64,000 bases of DNA from PALSA-555 sp963731625 (GTDB taxonomy: Bacteria; Actinomycetota; Acidimicrobiia; IMCC26256; PALSA-555): the NCBI GenBank assembly GCA_963731625.1, contig CAVSWH010000022.1, positions 1 to 64,000 on the forward strand, read 5' to 3'. The first letter of the stretch is position 1, and each line of letters begins with the position of its first letter. The notes under the pieces are model-generated. The model searched no databases and was not told the origin of the DNA. It saw only the letters and a program-made list of their open reading frames with translations. Shown in pieces: positions 52,091 through 60,548 of the stretch. The position numbers and the translations under genes were made by a program.

Positions 52091-52195
52091 GCACTGGCTC
52101 GACGGGGCGAGGAGGGACCCGGCGAGGCAAGGGCGTGGGGCACCCCACCGCGACGCACAACACCGGATGGTCCGGGCGTGGCGGGGGGCGGCCCC

Positions 52196-52201
52196 TATCC
52201 T
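52196..52201 (+). promoter_or_regulatory. Putative -10 box (TATCCT) of the large GT2 gene
   Basis: TATCCT ends eleven bases before ATG 52213 and favours this start over GTG 52135. Confidence 0.35.
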
Positions 52202-52212
52202 CAGCCCCGCCG

Positions 52213-55200
52213 ATGAGCCTGCCCGACGACGCCGACGGTCTGCTCCTCGACGAGCAGGAGTTCGAGGACGTGGGCGAGGCGGCGCCCACGGTCGTCGCGG
52301 TCGTCGTCACCCGGAACGCGGGGGCGTTCCTCGAGCCCGCGCTCCGCGCCCTCGGCGACCAGGACTATCCGTCGCTGTCGGTCCTCGTCGTGGACGCCGG
52401 CTCCACCGACGACCCCACGGCGCGGGTCGCCGCCGTGCTGCCCGACGCCTTCGTGCACCGGGCGGGGAGCGACGCCGGCTTCGGCGGGGCGGCCGACGAG
52501 GCCCTGCGCATCGTGCGCGGCTCCACCTTCCTGCTGTGCTGCCACGACGACGCGATCCTCGCCCCCGACGCCGTCCGCGTGCTCATAGAGGAGGGCTACC
52601 GCTCCAACGCCGGGATCGTCGGGCCCAAGCTCGTCTCGGCCGACAACCCCGAGGTCCTCCTCGACGTGGGCCGCAGCATCGACCGCCTCGGCGGCTCGCA
52701 CACCGGCATCGAGCCCGGCGAGCTCGACCAGGAGCAGCACGACGCCGTGCGGGACGTCTTCTACGTCTCGAGTGCCGCGATGCTCGTGCGCACCGACCTC
52801 TTCGACGCGCTCGGCGGCTTCGACCCCGACGCCTTCCCCGGCTCGGAGGACCTCGACCTGTGCTGGCGGGCCTGGCTGGCCGGCGCCCGCGTGGTCGTCG
52901 CCCCGGACGCCCGCGTCGCCCACGTCGAGGCCGCGACCCTGCGGCGGCCCGAGGACGTCCCGACGGCCCGCGAGCTCGCCCGCCGCCGCGTGCGGGCCGT
53001 GCTCACCTGCTACTCGCGCCGCTCGCTGCTGCGCCTGGTCCCGATCGGGATTGCGATCGCGACAGTCGAGGCCGTCGCGTTCGTGGCGACGCCCCGGCGC
53101 CGCCAGGCGGTGGCGATGCTCGGCGCGTGGCGGTGGAACCTCCTGCACCCCGGGCGGCGACGGCTGGCTCGTCGGCGTGCCCAGTCGGCGCGCACGATCA
53201 ACGACAGCGAGCTGCGCGAGCTGCAGGTCGGCTCGACCGCGCGCGTCGGCGCCTTCCTCAGCCAGCACCACGCCGACGAGCGCTTCGAGTCCCTCGAGGA
53301 CCGGTTCCGCGACAACCTCGAGTCGTTCATCCACACGCTGACCAACCCCGCGTCGCTCGGGCTCATCGCGTTCATCCTCGCGGTCATCATCGGCTCCCGC
53401 GACTTCTTCTCCTCCGGCGTGCCGGCCGTCGGCGACTTCGCCGCATGGCCCGGGATCCACGCCCTCGCCGCGGCCTTCACATCCGCGTGGCGCTACACGA
53501 CGCTCGGCTCGACCGCGCCGGCCCCGCCCGCGCTGGCGCTGATGACCGGGCTCGGCGCGGTGCTCGTCGGCAGCGTCGGCCTCGGCCTCACGCTCCTCGT
53601 CGTGCTCGCGATCCCCGTCGGTGCCGCGGGGGCGTGGCGCCTGGCGCGCCACGTCGGGGCCGACCGCACCGGCGCGGCCGTCGCCGCGCTCGCCTACGGC
53701 GTGAACCCGGTGCCGCGCAACGCGATCGCTGCCGGGCGGCTCGGCCCCCTCGTCCTCTTCGCGCTGGCGCCGCACCTCGTGCTGCTCCTCGTGCGCGCCG
53801 CGCGCTTCGACACCAGCGGTCGCGCCGGCCGCCGCCAGCTGCTCGGCTTGGCGATCGTCACGGCGCTCGCCAGCGCCTGGTTCCCGCCCGCAGCCGTCGT
53901 CCTGCTGCTCGCCGCGGGCGCGTTCGTGGTTGCCGCCGTCTTCGTCGGTGGGCTCGCCGCCGCGCTGCGCAGCGTCGGCGCGGTCGTGATCGGCGGTGTC
54001 GGCGCGGCCGTCCTCCTCTTCCCGTGGACGACCACCGCGTCGCACGGACTGCAGGACCCGGCCGCGTTCGGGTTCACCCTCCACCCCAACCTCTCGATCC
54101 TCGACCTGGTCCGCTTCGAGACCGGGCCGGCCGGCGGCGGGATCGCGGCGTTCGGCCTGCTCGCCGCCGCCACGACCGCGCTGCTCATCACGAGCGGCCC
54201 GCGCCTCGCATGGGCGACCCGAGCGTGGGCGCTCACCATCGTGGCGTGGGCCGCCGTCGAGCTGCCCGCCCGGTTCGCGCCCGGCTTCGCCGTGCCCGCG
54301 CCCGAGGGCGTGCTCTCGCTCGGCGCGCTCGGCCTGGCGATTGCCGCGGGGCTCGCGGTGGCGAGCCGTCCCCCACGCCGACTCGGCGTGCGCGGCCTCA
54401 CCGTCGTCGTCGCCATCGCCGGCGTGACGCTCGCCGGCCTCGGGTTCCTCGGCGACGCGGCCGACGGCCGGTGGCACAGCCCGAGCTCGTCGTGGGCGAC
54501 CGACCTGTCGTTCACGAGCGACGCCCAGAACCAGGGCCAGTTCCGGATCCTGTGGGTCGGCGACCCGAGCGTGCTGCCGCTCGGCCCCGCCCCGGTGACG
54601 CCCGGCCTCTCGTACACGCTGACCCGCGACGGCCCCGGTGACGGGCGCGCGTTCCTGCGCGCGCCGATCACCCAGACGCATGATCCCGTCGCCGACGCCA
54701 TTACCGCGGCGCTCAGCGGCCGCACGAACCGCCTCGGGCGCGTCCTCGCACCGCTCGGCGTGCGCTACGTCGTCTTCACCTTGCGCGACGGGCCGGGCGG
54801 TCTCCCCGGTCGACCGCTGCCCGCGCTCGATGTCGCGCTGCGCGGCCAGCTCGACCTGGCGCGCCTCGGCAGCGACCCGGGCATCGAGCTCTACGAGAAC
54901 CAGGCGTGGTTCCCGGGCCGCACCGTCGTCCCCCGGCGCCGTGGGGCGATCCCCGGCGCGACCGTCGACCCGGCGCGCGCCGCCGCCGGCTTCGACCTCT
55001 CGGCCAGCCGCGCCCTCGGCAGCGCGGCGGCCGGCCCCGGCACCGTGCTCTGGTTCGAGGCGTACGACCACGGATGGGAGGCCCACGCCGGCGGGCAGGC
55101 GCTCGCCCACCGCCCGGCGTTCGGGGTGACGAACCAGTTCCGGCTGCCGGCGCACGCCTCGGTCACGATCACCCACACCGGCCAGGGCCGGGTGTACGAG

Positions 55201-55386
55201 CTCGTCGGGATCGAGGGCGTGCTCTGGCTGCTCGCGCTCCTGTGGTGGGCGCGAGGCCGTCGCCGTCTCCCACCGGACCCGGAGGAGACCGAGGCGCGCA
55301 TCGCGGCCCGTCGCGAGCGCGAGGAGCGCCGGCTGAGCGGCGCGCCGCCCGTCGACAGCGACGTCGAGTTCTGGGAGCAGGGGTGA
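52213..55386 (+). CDS. Large GT2 glycosyltransferase with C-terminal membrane domain
   Basis: The product has 1057 residues. Cytosolic GT2 domain (about 28-290): VVAVVVTRNAGAFLEPALRAL, VLVVDAGSTDDPTARV, LLCCHDDAILAPDAV with the DDA motif, VSSAAMLVRTDLFDALGGFDPDAF and EDLDLCWRAWLAGARVV. About 10-12 membrane segments follow (380-800), then a periplasmic part with Tyr/Asp-rich text and VYELVGIEGVLWLLALLWW as the last helix, and a charged tail. It is probably an envelope glycosyltransferase using lipid-linked or nucleotide sugars. The ATG at 52213 is preferred. A GTGA overlap joins it to the next gene. Confidence 0.75.
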   Translation: MSLPDDADGLLLDEQEFEDVGEAAPTVVAVVVTRNAGAFLEPALRALGDQDYPSLSVLVVDAGSTDDPTARVAAVLPDAFVHRAGSDAGFGGAADEALRIVRGSTFLLCCHDDAILAPDAVRVLIEEGYRSNAGIVGPKLVSADNPEVLLDVGRSIDRLGGSHTGIEPGELDQEQHDAVRDVFYVSSAAMLVRTDLFDALGGFDPDAFPGSEDLDLCWRAWLAGARVVVAPDARVAHVEAATLRRPEDVPTARELARRRVRAVLTCYSRRSLLRLVPIGIAIATVEAVAFVATPRRRQAVAMLGAWRWNLLHPGRRRLARRRAQSARTINDSELRELQVGSTARVGAFLSQHHADERFESLEDRFRDNLESFIHTLTNPASLGLIAFILAVIIGSRDFFSSGVPAVGDFAAWPGIHALAAAFTSAWRYTTLGSTAPAPPALALMTGLGAVLVGSVGLGLTLLVVLAIPVGAAGAWRLARHVGADRTGAAVAALAYGVNPVPRNAIAAGRLGPLVLFALAPHLVLLLVRAARFDTSGRAGRRQLLGLAIVTALASAWFPPAAVVLLLAAGAFVVAAVFVGGLAAALRSVGAVVIGGVGAAVLLFPWTTTASHGLQDPAAFGFTLHPNLSILDLVRFETGPAGGGIAAFGLLAAATTALLITSGPRLAWATRAWALTIVAWAAVELPARFAPGFAVPAPEGVLSLGALGLAIAAGLAVASRPPRRLGVRGLTVVVAIAGVTLAGLGFLGDAADGRWHSPSSSWATDLSFTSDAQNQGQFRILWVGDPSVLPLGPAPVTPGLSYTLTRDGPGDGRAFLRAPITQTHDPVADAITAALSGRTNRLGRVLAPLGVRYVVFTLRDGPGGLPGRPLPALDVALRGQLDLARLGSDPGIELYENQAWFPGRTVVPRRRGAIPGATVDPARAAAGFDLSASRALGSAAAGPGTVLWFEAYDHGWEAHAGGQALAHRPAFGVTNQFRLPAHASVTITHTGQGRVYELVGIEGVLWLLALLWWARGRRRLPPDPEETEARIAARREREERRLSGAPPVDSDVEFWEQG

Positions 55387-56813
55387 GCCCCCGTCGCACC
55401 CAACGCGGCCGTCGCCTCGTCGTGCTCATCGCCGTCGCCGCCGGGGTGTTCGCGCTCGTCGCCGCCAGCCAGGTCGGGCACCCGTTCCATCCCTCGCTGC
55501 CGCCGGCCCCGCCCCCGAGCGCCGGACCGACCCTCGCCCCCGCGGACGCGATCGCGTCGACGTGGTTCTGCGCCGAGGGCACGTCGATCGCGAACGGCCG
55601 GGCGGACGAGACCGTGATCGTCGCGAACCTCGCGCCGCACACCGTGACCGCCACGATGACCGTGATGACCGCCAGCCGGACGCTGACGCGCCGCATCTCC
55701 GTCGCGGCGTTCGGGCAACGGCGCGTGCCCGTCTCGACGCTCGTCACCGCGGCCGAGCCCGGCGTCGTCGTCGAGGTGCCGGGCAGCGGCGGTCTCGTCG
55801 AGCACGAGCTCAGCCGCGGCTCGCAGGACACGATCGGCCCGTGCGCGCGGCAGGCCGGGACCGACTGGTACTTCTCGGGGGGCGACACCGGCGTGGGCGC
55901 CGAGGACTGGCTCACCCTCTTCAATCCCTTCGGGGACGACGCCATCGTCGACGTGACGTTCCTCACGACGACCGGCGTCGAGTCCCCCGGGTCGGCCCAG
56001 GCGGTGGAGGTGCCACGCCGCTCCCGCGTCTCGCTCGCGCTGCACCTCATCGTCCCGGACCACGACGCGCTCGCCTTCCACGTGCACGCCCGCATCGGCC
56101 GACTCGTCGCCGAGCAGTCGATCGCGACCGACGGGACGAGCGGGCCCGTGGGGCTCACGACGATGCTCGGCGTCGCGTCGCCCGCCACGACGTGGCGGGT
56201 CCCCGCCCTCGACGCGCAGTCCGGGACCGCCGCGACGCTCGCGATCGCCAACTTCGCCAACGCGGGGACGAAGGCGACGCTCGGCTACACCCTCGACCAG
56301 AACGCCACGTTGCCGGCCAACCACCTCGCCGTCCCGTCGATGGACGTCAGCGCGAACCCGGTGGGCCAGAACGTCCCGCCGAGCGGCGGGTGGGGGCTGA
56401 CCTCGCGGGGCGCCCGCGCCGGGCCGATCGTCGCCGCCGTCACCGAGACCTGGGCGTCCCCCGCGTCGGTGACGGGAATCAGCGCCACCGTCGGCGCCAC
56501 GATCACGGCGCGCCGCTGGGCCTTCGCCACCGGCCGCCTCGACACGACCGACCCCGCGCAGGTCGTCGCGCTCAATCCGACCGGCCGTCGGGTCCGCGTG
56601 ACGCTGCTCACCGCCGGGAGCGACGCCGCGGCGCTCCACTCGGTCAGCACGGTGACGGTCAAGGCGCACCAGCGCGCCGTGTTCGCCCTCGACCCCACCA
56701 TCGGGCCCGACCAGGTGCTCGTCCTGCAGGCCACCGGGCCGATCGTCGGCGGCCGCCTCGTCCTCGGCCCGAGCGTGATCACCGGCACCGGGGTGCCGGC
56801 CGTCGCCGGGTAG
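55383..56813 (+). CDS. Secreted beta-rich protein (DUF5719-like)
   Basis: The product has 476 residues. A membrane anchor or signal (about 12-30) and a Pro-rich linker precede repeating beta-sandwich-like text: STWFCAEGTSIANGRADETVIVAN, DWYFSGGDTGVGAEDWLTLFNP and TLAIANFANAGTKATL each end in Asn/Pro-rich turns, like DUF5719 proteins of actinobacteria, often found next to the large GT2. The GTGA overlap at 55383 couples it to that gene. No catalytic motif is seen; it may be a partner or scaffold of the glycosyltransferase outside the cell. Confidence 0.6.
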   Translation: MSPRRTQRGRRLVVLIAVAAGVFALVAASQVGHPFHPSLPPAPPPSAGPTLAPADAIASTWFCAEGTSIANGRADETVIVANLAPHTVTATMTVMTASRTLTRRISVAAFGQRRVPVSTLVTAAEPGVVVEVPGSGGLVEHELSRGSQDTIGPCARQAGTDWYFSGGDTGVGAEDWLTLFNPFGDDAIVDVTFLTTTGVESPGSAQAVEVPRRSRVSLALHLIVPDHDALAFHVHARIGRLVAEQSIATDGTSGPVGLTTMLGVASPATTWRVPALDAQSGTAATLAIANFANAGTKATLGYTLDQNATLPANHLAVPSMDVSANPVGQNVPPSGGWGLTSRGARAGPIVAAVTETWASPASVTGISATVGATITARRWAFATGRLDTTDPAQVVALNPTGRRVRVTLLTAGSDAAALHSVSTVTVKAHQRAVFALDPTIGPDQVLVLQATGPIVGGRLVLGPSVITGTGVPAVAG

Positions 56814-56858
56814 GGGTCAGGTGGGACCCTGTGACGACACGCCGATGACCCACGACCG

Positions 56859-57320
56859 ATGACGCTGCTCATCGGCGCCGGCGTCCTCGTCGTCGCGCTC
56901 GCCATCGCGGCGCGGCTGCGGCGCCGCCGGCCCGAGAGCCCGCCACGCGACCAGTACCCGATCCCGCGCCAGCTGGACCGCGCCGACTTCGACCGCCCCG
57001 ACGCGGCGTGGCTCGTCGCCTACTTCTCCTCCGAGACGTGCGCGTCCTGTCAGGGGCTCGGCCCGAAGGTCGCGGTCCTCGAGTCGGACGCGGTCGTGAC
57101 GTGCGAGCTCGACTTCGTCGAGCGCCGCGACCTGCACGACCGCTACGAGATCTCGGCGATCCCGATGATCCTGCTCGCCGATGGGGCCGGCGTGGTGCGG
57201 CGGGCGTTCGTCGGCGCGACGACGGCCACCGACCTGTGGGCCGCGATCGCCGAGCTGCGCGACCCGGGCTCGACGCCCGAGCCGACGCTGGGGACGCTCG
57301 AGGACCCGCCGCCCGAGTAG
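56859..57320 (+). CDS. Membrane-anchored thioredoxin-like protein
   Basis: The product has 153 residues: one N-terminal helix (about 2-20) with a basic stop (RLRRRRP), then a thioredoxin fold with WLVAYFSSETCASCQGLGPKV (Cys 61 and 64, CASC) and YEISAIPMILLADGAGVV with the cis-Pro near residue 102. The basic residues after the helix suggest that the domain lies in the cytoplasm, by the positive-inside rule. A last Pro/Glu tail is disordered. It ends one base before the convergent ftsH. Confidence 0.78.
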   Translation: MTLLIGAGVLVVALAIAARLRRRRPESPPRDQYPIPRQLDRADFDRPDAAWLVAYFSSETCASCQGLGPKVAVLESDAVVTCELDFVERRDLHDRYEISAIPMILLADGAGVVRRAFVGATTATDLWAAIAELRDPGSTPEPTLGTLEDPPPE

Positions 57321-57321
57321 C

Positions 57322-59349
57322 TCAGCTGCCGCGCCGCGACCGGGCGGGGGCACGGCGTCGGCGCCCGCCGTTCTCGGCGGGGGGCTTGACCTCCATGACG
57401 GTCCCGTCGGCCCGCTGGATCTTGCGGTAGCCGCCGACCTTGCGGCCCATCGCGTAGTCGACGATGCGCGACACCTCGTCGCCGTCGACGGTCTCGTGCT
57501 CGAGCAGCGCGCGGGCGAGCGCGTCGAGGCCGCGGCGGTGGAGCCGGAGGATGCGGCGGGCCCGGCTCTCCTCCTGGCGCAGGATCCGCTCGACCTCCTC
57601 GTCGATGACCCGGGCGGTCTCGTCGGAGTAGTCGCGGGTGTGCACCAGGTCCTCGCCGAGGAACACCGGCCCCTGGGAGCCCCACGCCATCGGCCCGATC
57701 CGCTCGCTCATGCCCCACTCGCGCACCATCTTGCGGGCGAGCTCGGTGATGCGCACCAGGTCGTTCTGCGCGCCCGTCGAGACGTGGCCGAACACGATCT
57801 CCTCGGCGGTCCGGCCGCCGAGCGCCACGACGATCGAGTCGGCGATGTACTCCCGCTTGTAGATGTGCTGCTCCTCCTCCGGGAGCTGCTGGGTGACGCC
57901 GAGCGCCATCCCGGTCGGGAGGATCGTCACCTTGTGGATCGGGTCGGCGTGCTCGAGCACGTAGGCGAGCACCGCGTGGCCACCCTCGTGGTACGCGATG
58001 ACCTCCTTCTCCTCCTCGCTCAGCGCCATCGAGTCGCGCTTGAGGCCCATGATCACGCGGTCGCGCGCCGCCTCGATGTCCTCGGCGTGGATCTGCGTCG
58101 CGCCCCGGCGCACCGCGAACAGCGCCGCCTCGTTCACGAGGTTCGCGAGGTCGGCGCCGGCCATCCCGGGCGTGCCCCGCGCCACGACGTTCGGGTCGAG
58201 GTCGGACGCCACCTTCATGTCGCGCATGTGGACCTTCAGGATCGCGACGCGCTCCTCCTGCGTGGGCAGCGGCACCACGATCTGGCGGTCGAAGCGCCCC
58301 GGGCGCAGGAGCGCCGGGTCGAGCACGTCGGGCCGGTTCGTCGCGGCCATCATCACGACGCCCTCGGTGGCCTCGAAGCCGTCCATCTCGGCGAGCATCT
58401 GGTTGAGCGTCTGCTCGCGCTCGTCGTGACCGCCGCCGAGCCCGGCGCCGCGCTTGCGACCGATCGAGTCGACCTCGTCGACGAAGATGATCGCCGGAGC
58501 CTGCTTGCGGGCCGTCTGGAAGAGGTCGCGGACGCGCGCCGCGCCGACCCCGACGAACATCTCCATGAAGTCCGAGCCGGTCACCGACACGAACGGGACA
58601 CCCGCCTCGCCGGCCACCGCGCGGGCGATGAGCGTCTTGCCGGTCCCGGGCGGGCCGACGAGCAGCACGCCCTTCGGGATCCGGGCCCCGATCTGCTTGA
58701 ACTTCTGCGGGTACTTCAGGAAGTCGACGACCTCGGCGATCTCGGCCTTCACGTTCCCGTAGCCCGCGACGTCGCTGAACGTCGTCTTCGGCTTCTCGGT
58801 CGAGTACACCTTCGCCCGGCTGCGGCCGATGTTCATGACCGCGCCCATCTGGCCCTGGGCGCGCCGGCTCATCCAGATGAAGATCCCGACGATCGCCAAG
58901 ATGAGGATCAGCTCGGGCAGCAGCGCCAGGAAGATGTTCGTGCTGCTCGACGTGTAGACGAGGTCGACGCCGCGGGCCTGGAGGTCCGCCACGATGGCGC
59001 CCTGGAGGTCGTTCGCCGGGCCGTTGCTCGTGAAGCTCTTCGCGCCGTCGACCGTGCCGTTGAAGTCACCCGAGATGTCACCGTTCGAACGGTTGAAGGT
59101 GACCTTCTTCACCTCGCCCTTGTTCACCGCCGTCACGAACTGGCTGTAGGTGAGCCCCTTCGCCGAGCTCGAGGAGCCCGAGAACACGTTCGTCAGCGCG
59201 AACACCGCGACGAGGGCGAGGATGAGCAGCCAGGGCAGCATCCGCGCCCAGGAGGGCGGCGGGTTGGAGCCGGGGCGCCCGTCCGGACGGCGCTCGGGGC
59301 CGCCCGCGGGACGGCGACCCTGCGGCATCTCAGAGGGGGGGCGGCTCAT
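57322..59349 (-). CDS. ftsH: ATP-dependent zinc metalloprotease
   Basis: The product has 675 residues. Two membrane segments (about 38-56 and 139-160) enclose a periplasmic loop. AAA domain: VGPPGTGKTLIARA near 231-244 (Walker A), IIFVDEVDSIGRKRG near 287 (Walker B), ATNRPDVLDPALLRPGRFDR near 336-355 (SRH). Protease: AYHEGGHAVLAYVLE near 452-466 with the zinc-binding HEGGH at 454-458. It degrades membrane and unstable proteins. ATG 59349 is preceded by a GGAG motif. Confidence 0.95.
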   Translation of the reverse strand: MSRPPSEMPQGRRPAGGPERRPDGRPGSNPPPSWARMLPWLLILALVAVFALTNVFSGSSSSAKGLTYSQFVTAVNKGEVKKVTFNRSNGDISGDFNGTVDGAKSFTSNGPANDLQGAIVADLQARGVDLVYTSSSTNIFLALLPELILILAIVGIFIWMSRRAQGQMGAVMNIGRSRAKVYSTEKPKTTFSDVAGYGNVKAEIAEVVDFLKYPQKFKQIGARIPKGVLLVGPPGTGKTLIARAVAGEAGVPFVSVTGSDFMEMFVGVGAARVRDLFQTARKQAPAIIFVDEVDSIGRKRGAGLGGGHDEREQTLNQMLAEMDGFEATEGVVMMAATNRPDVLDPALLRPGRFDRQIVVPLPTQEERVAILKVHMRDMKVASDLDPNVVARGTPGMAGADLANLVNEAALFAVRRGATQIHAEDIEAARDRVIMGLKRDSMALSEEEKEVIAYHEGGHAVLAYVLEHADPIHKVTILPTGMALGVTQQLPEEEQHIYKREYIADSIVVALGGRTAEEIVFGHVSTGAQNDLVRITELARKMVREWGMSERIGPMAWGSQGPVFLGEDLVHTRDYSDETARVIDEEVERILRQEESRARRILRLHRRGLDALARALLEHETVDGDEVSRIVDYAMGRKVGGYRKIQRADGTVMEVKPPAENGGRRRRAPARSRRGS

Positions 59350-59472
59350 GAAGGCTCCTCGGGGGGGCGGACGGGCGGCGCACGGCCCCTCCGTCCGACC
59401 ATGGTACGGCTCAGAGCCGCCATCCGGAATCCGTGGCGCGCGGACGTGCGTCGACCCGCCGCAGACGGCCGA

Positions 59473-59478
59473 TAGCGT
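59473..59478 (+). promoter_or_regulatory. Putative -10 box (TAGCGT) of the CPBP gene
   Basis: TAGCGT ends seven bases before GTG 59486 in the gap shared with the divergent ftsH. Confidence 0.4.
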
Positions 59479-59485
59479 CCGGCCC

Positions 59486-60217
59486 GTGGAAGGTCGTGCC
59501 GTCGGCCCGCCGGGGTCCCACGAGGCGCCGCACATCGGCTGGGGCATCCCCGACGCCGCCGTCGCCTTCCTCCTCTCCCTGCTCGCCGCCTCGATCGCCG
59601 AGGCCCCGTTCATCACCCACGGGAAGCTGCCCCAGAGCTCCCAGGTCCCGGCCTCGCTCGTCGCGCTCACGGTCCAGACCGCGACGGCGGTCGTCTACCT
59701 GAGCTTCGCCGCCCGGCGCGGCGCCGGGAGCCTCGGGGCCGACTTCGGGCTGCGGCTCTCGCCGAAGGACAGCGGCTGGTTCCTCGTCGGGCTGGGGCTC
59801 GCGTTCGTGGCCGGGATCGGCCTCACCCCGATCGTCGACGCCGGGAACCTGAACCAGGCCGGCCAGTCGTCGCAGAGCGTCGTGCGCGTCTTCCAGTCAG
59901 CCCACGGCTCCCAGGCGGCGCTTTTCATCGTCGCCGTGCTCGTCGTCGCCCCGCTCGGCGAGGAGCTCCTCTTCCGTGGGGCGCTGCTGCGGGCCCTCAT
60001 GCGGCGGACCAACCCGACGACCGCCGTCGCCGTCTCGGCGCTCGTGTTCGCGCTCGTCCACGTCGCCCTCGACCCGGGCGCCGGGTTCGCCGTCCCCGCC
60101 CTCTTCCTCCTCGGCCTCGTCTCGGGTGACCGGGCGCTCAAGACCGGGGACCTCTCCGAATCGTTCCTGCTCCACGCCGGCTTCAACCTGCTCGCGGTCC
60201 TCCAGATCCTCCTCTAG
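59486..60217 (+). CDS. CPBP family intramembrane metalloprotease
   Basis: The product has 243 residues with about six to seven hydrophobic segments. VAPLGEELLFRGALLRALMRR near 154-174 carries the EExxxR signature (Glu159, Glu160, Arg164), FALVHVAL near 187 the His, and FLLHAGFNLLAVL near the end the HxxxN second His. All CPBP (Abi/Rce1-like) metal residues are present. Such proteins process prenylated or signal-like substrates or protect against self-toxins; the substrate is unknown here. GTG start. Confidence 0.82.
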   Translation: MEGRAVGPPGSHEAPHIGWGIPDAAVAFLLSLLAASIAEAPFITHGKLPQSSQVPASLVALTVQTATAVVYLSFAARRGAGSLGADFGLRLSPKDSGWFLVGLGLAFVAGIGLTPIVDAGNLNQAGQSSQSVVRVFQSAHGSQAALFIVAVLVVAPLGEELLFRGALLRALMRRTNPTTAVAVSALVFALVHVALDPGAGFAVPALFLLGLVSGDRALKTGDLSESFLLHAGFNLLAVLQILL

Positions 60218-60239
60218 CCCGCTCGGCCCTCCACAGGCC

Positions 60240-60248
60240 TTGTCCACA
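60240..60248 (+). other. Isolated DnaA-box-like sequence
   Basis: TTGTCCACA at 60240-60248 matches the actinobacterial DnaA box exactly. It stands alone 91 bases before the zinc-ribbon gene and is not at an origin-like cluster. Confidence 0.3.
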
Positions 60249-60338
60249 GCCTTTTCGAGCAATTCAAGGTATTGCGCCCCCCTGCCGATAGGTCCTTCTC
60301 GAAGTTCGGCTGGGTTCGAAGTTGGCTGGGAGGCTGCG

Positions 60339-60506
60339 ATGCAATGCCCCTCGTGTTCCAAGGGTTCGCTCGTGGAGATCCGGATGCGGGTCTCGGGCCA
60401 GGACCTGACGTTCCGGCGCTGTGGTCGGTGCGAGGAGAAGACCTGGACCGCCGGCGACAGCCACGTGCCGCTGAGCCACGTCCTGGAGCTCGCCCGGGCC
60501 CGCTGA
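60339..60506 (+). CDS. Small zinc-ribbon protein
   Basis: The product has 55 residues. MQCPSCSKGSLVE and FRRCGRCEEKTW give Cys 3, 6, 28 and 31 in two CxxC knuckles, a complete zinc ribbon. GGAGG sits 6 bases before ATG 60339. The sequence is too small to assign a role; such ribbons often bind nucleic acid or proteins. The 121-base region before it has a DnaA-like box and AT-richer bases (TTTTCGAGCAATTCAAGG), unlike the rest of the window, so a regulated promoter is likely. Confidence 0.7.
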   Translation: MQCPSCSKGSLVEIRMRVSGQDLTFRRCGRCEEKTWTAGDSHVPLSHVLELARAR

Positions 60507-60548
60507 GCCCGCCGCCGGGACGGTCCCCCGTCCTGGCAGGCTAAGGAA

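Noticed and set aside
52054..52094. CIRCE element (HrcA site)
   Set aside because: TTAGCA and GTGCTA words occur, but the arms and the 9-base spacing of TTAGCACTC-N9-GAGTGCTAA do not match.
52201..55176. Antisense open frame of about 990 codons opposite the GT2 gene
   Set aside because: Low-complexity Arg/Gly/Glu text, a shadow of the high GC at third positions of the real gene.
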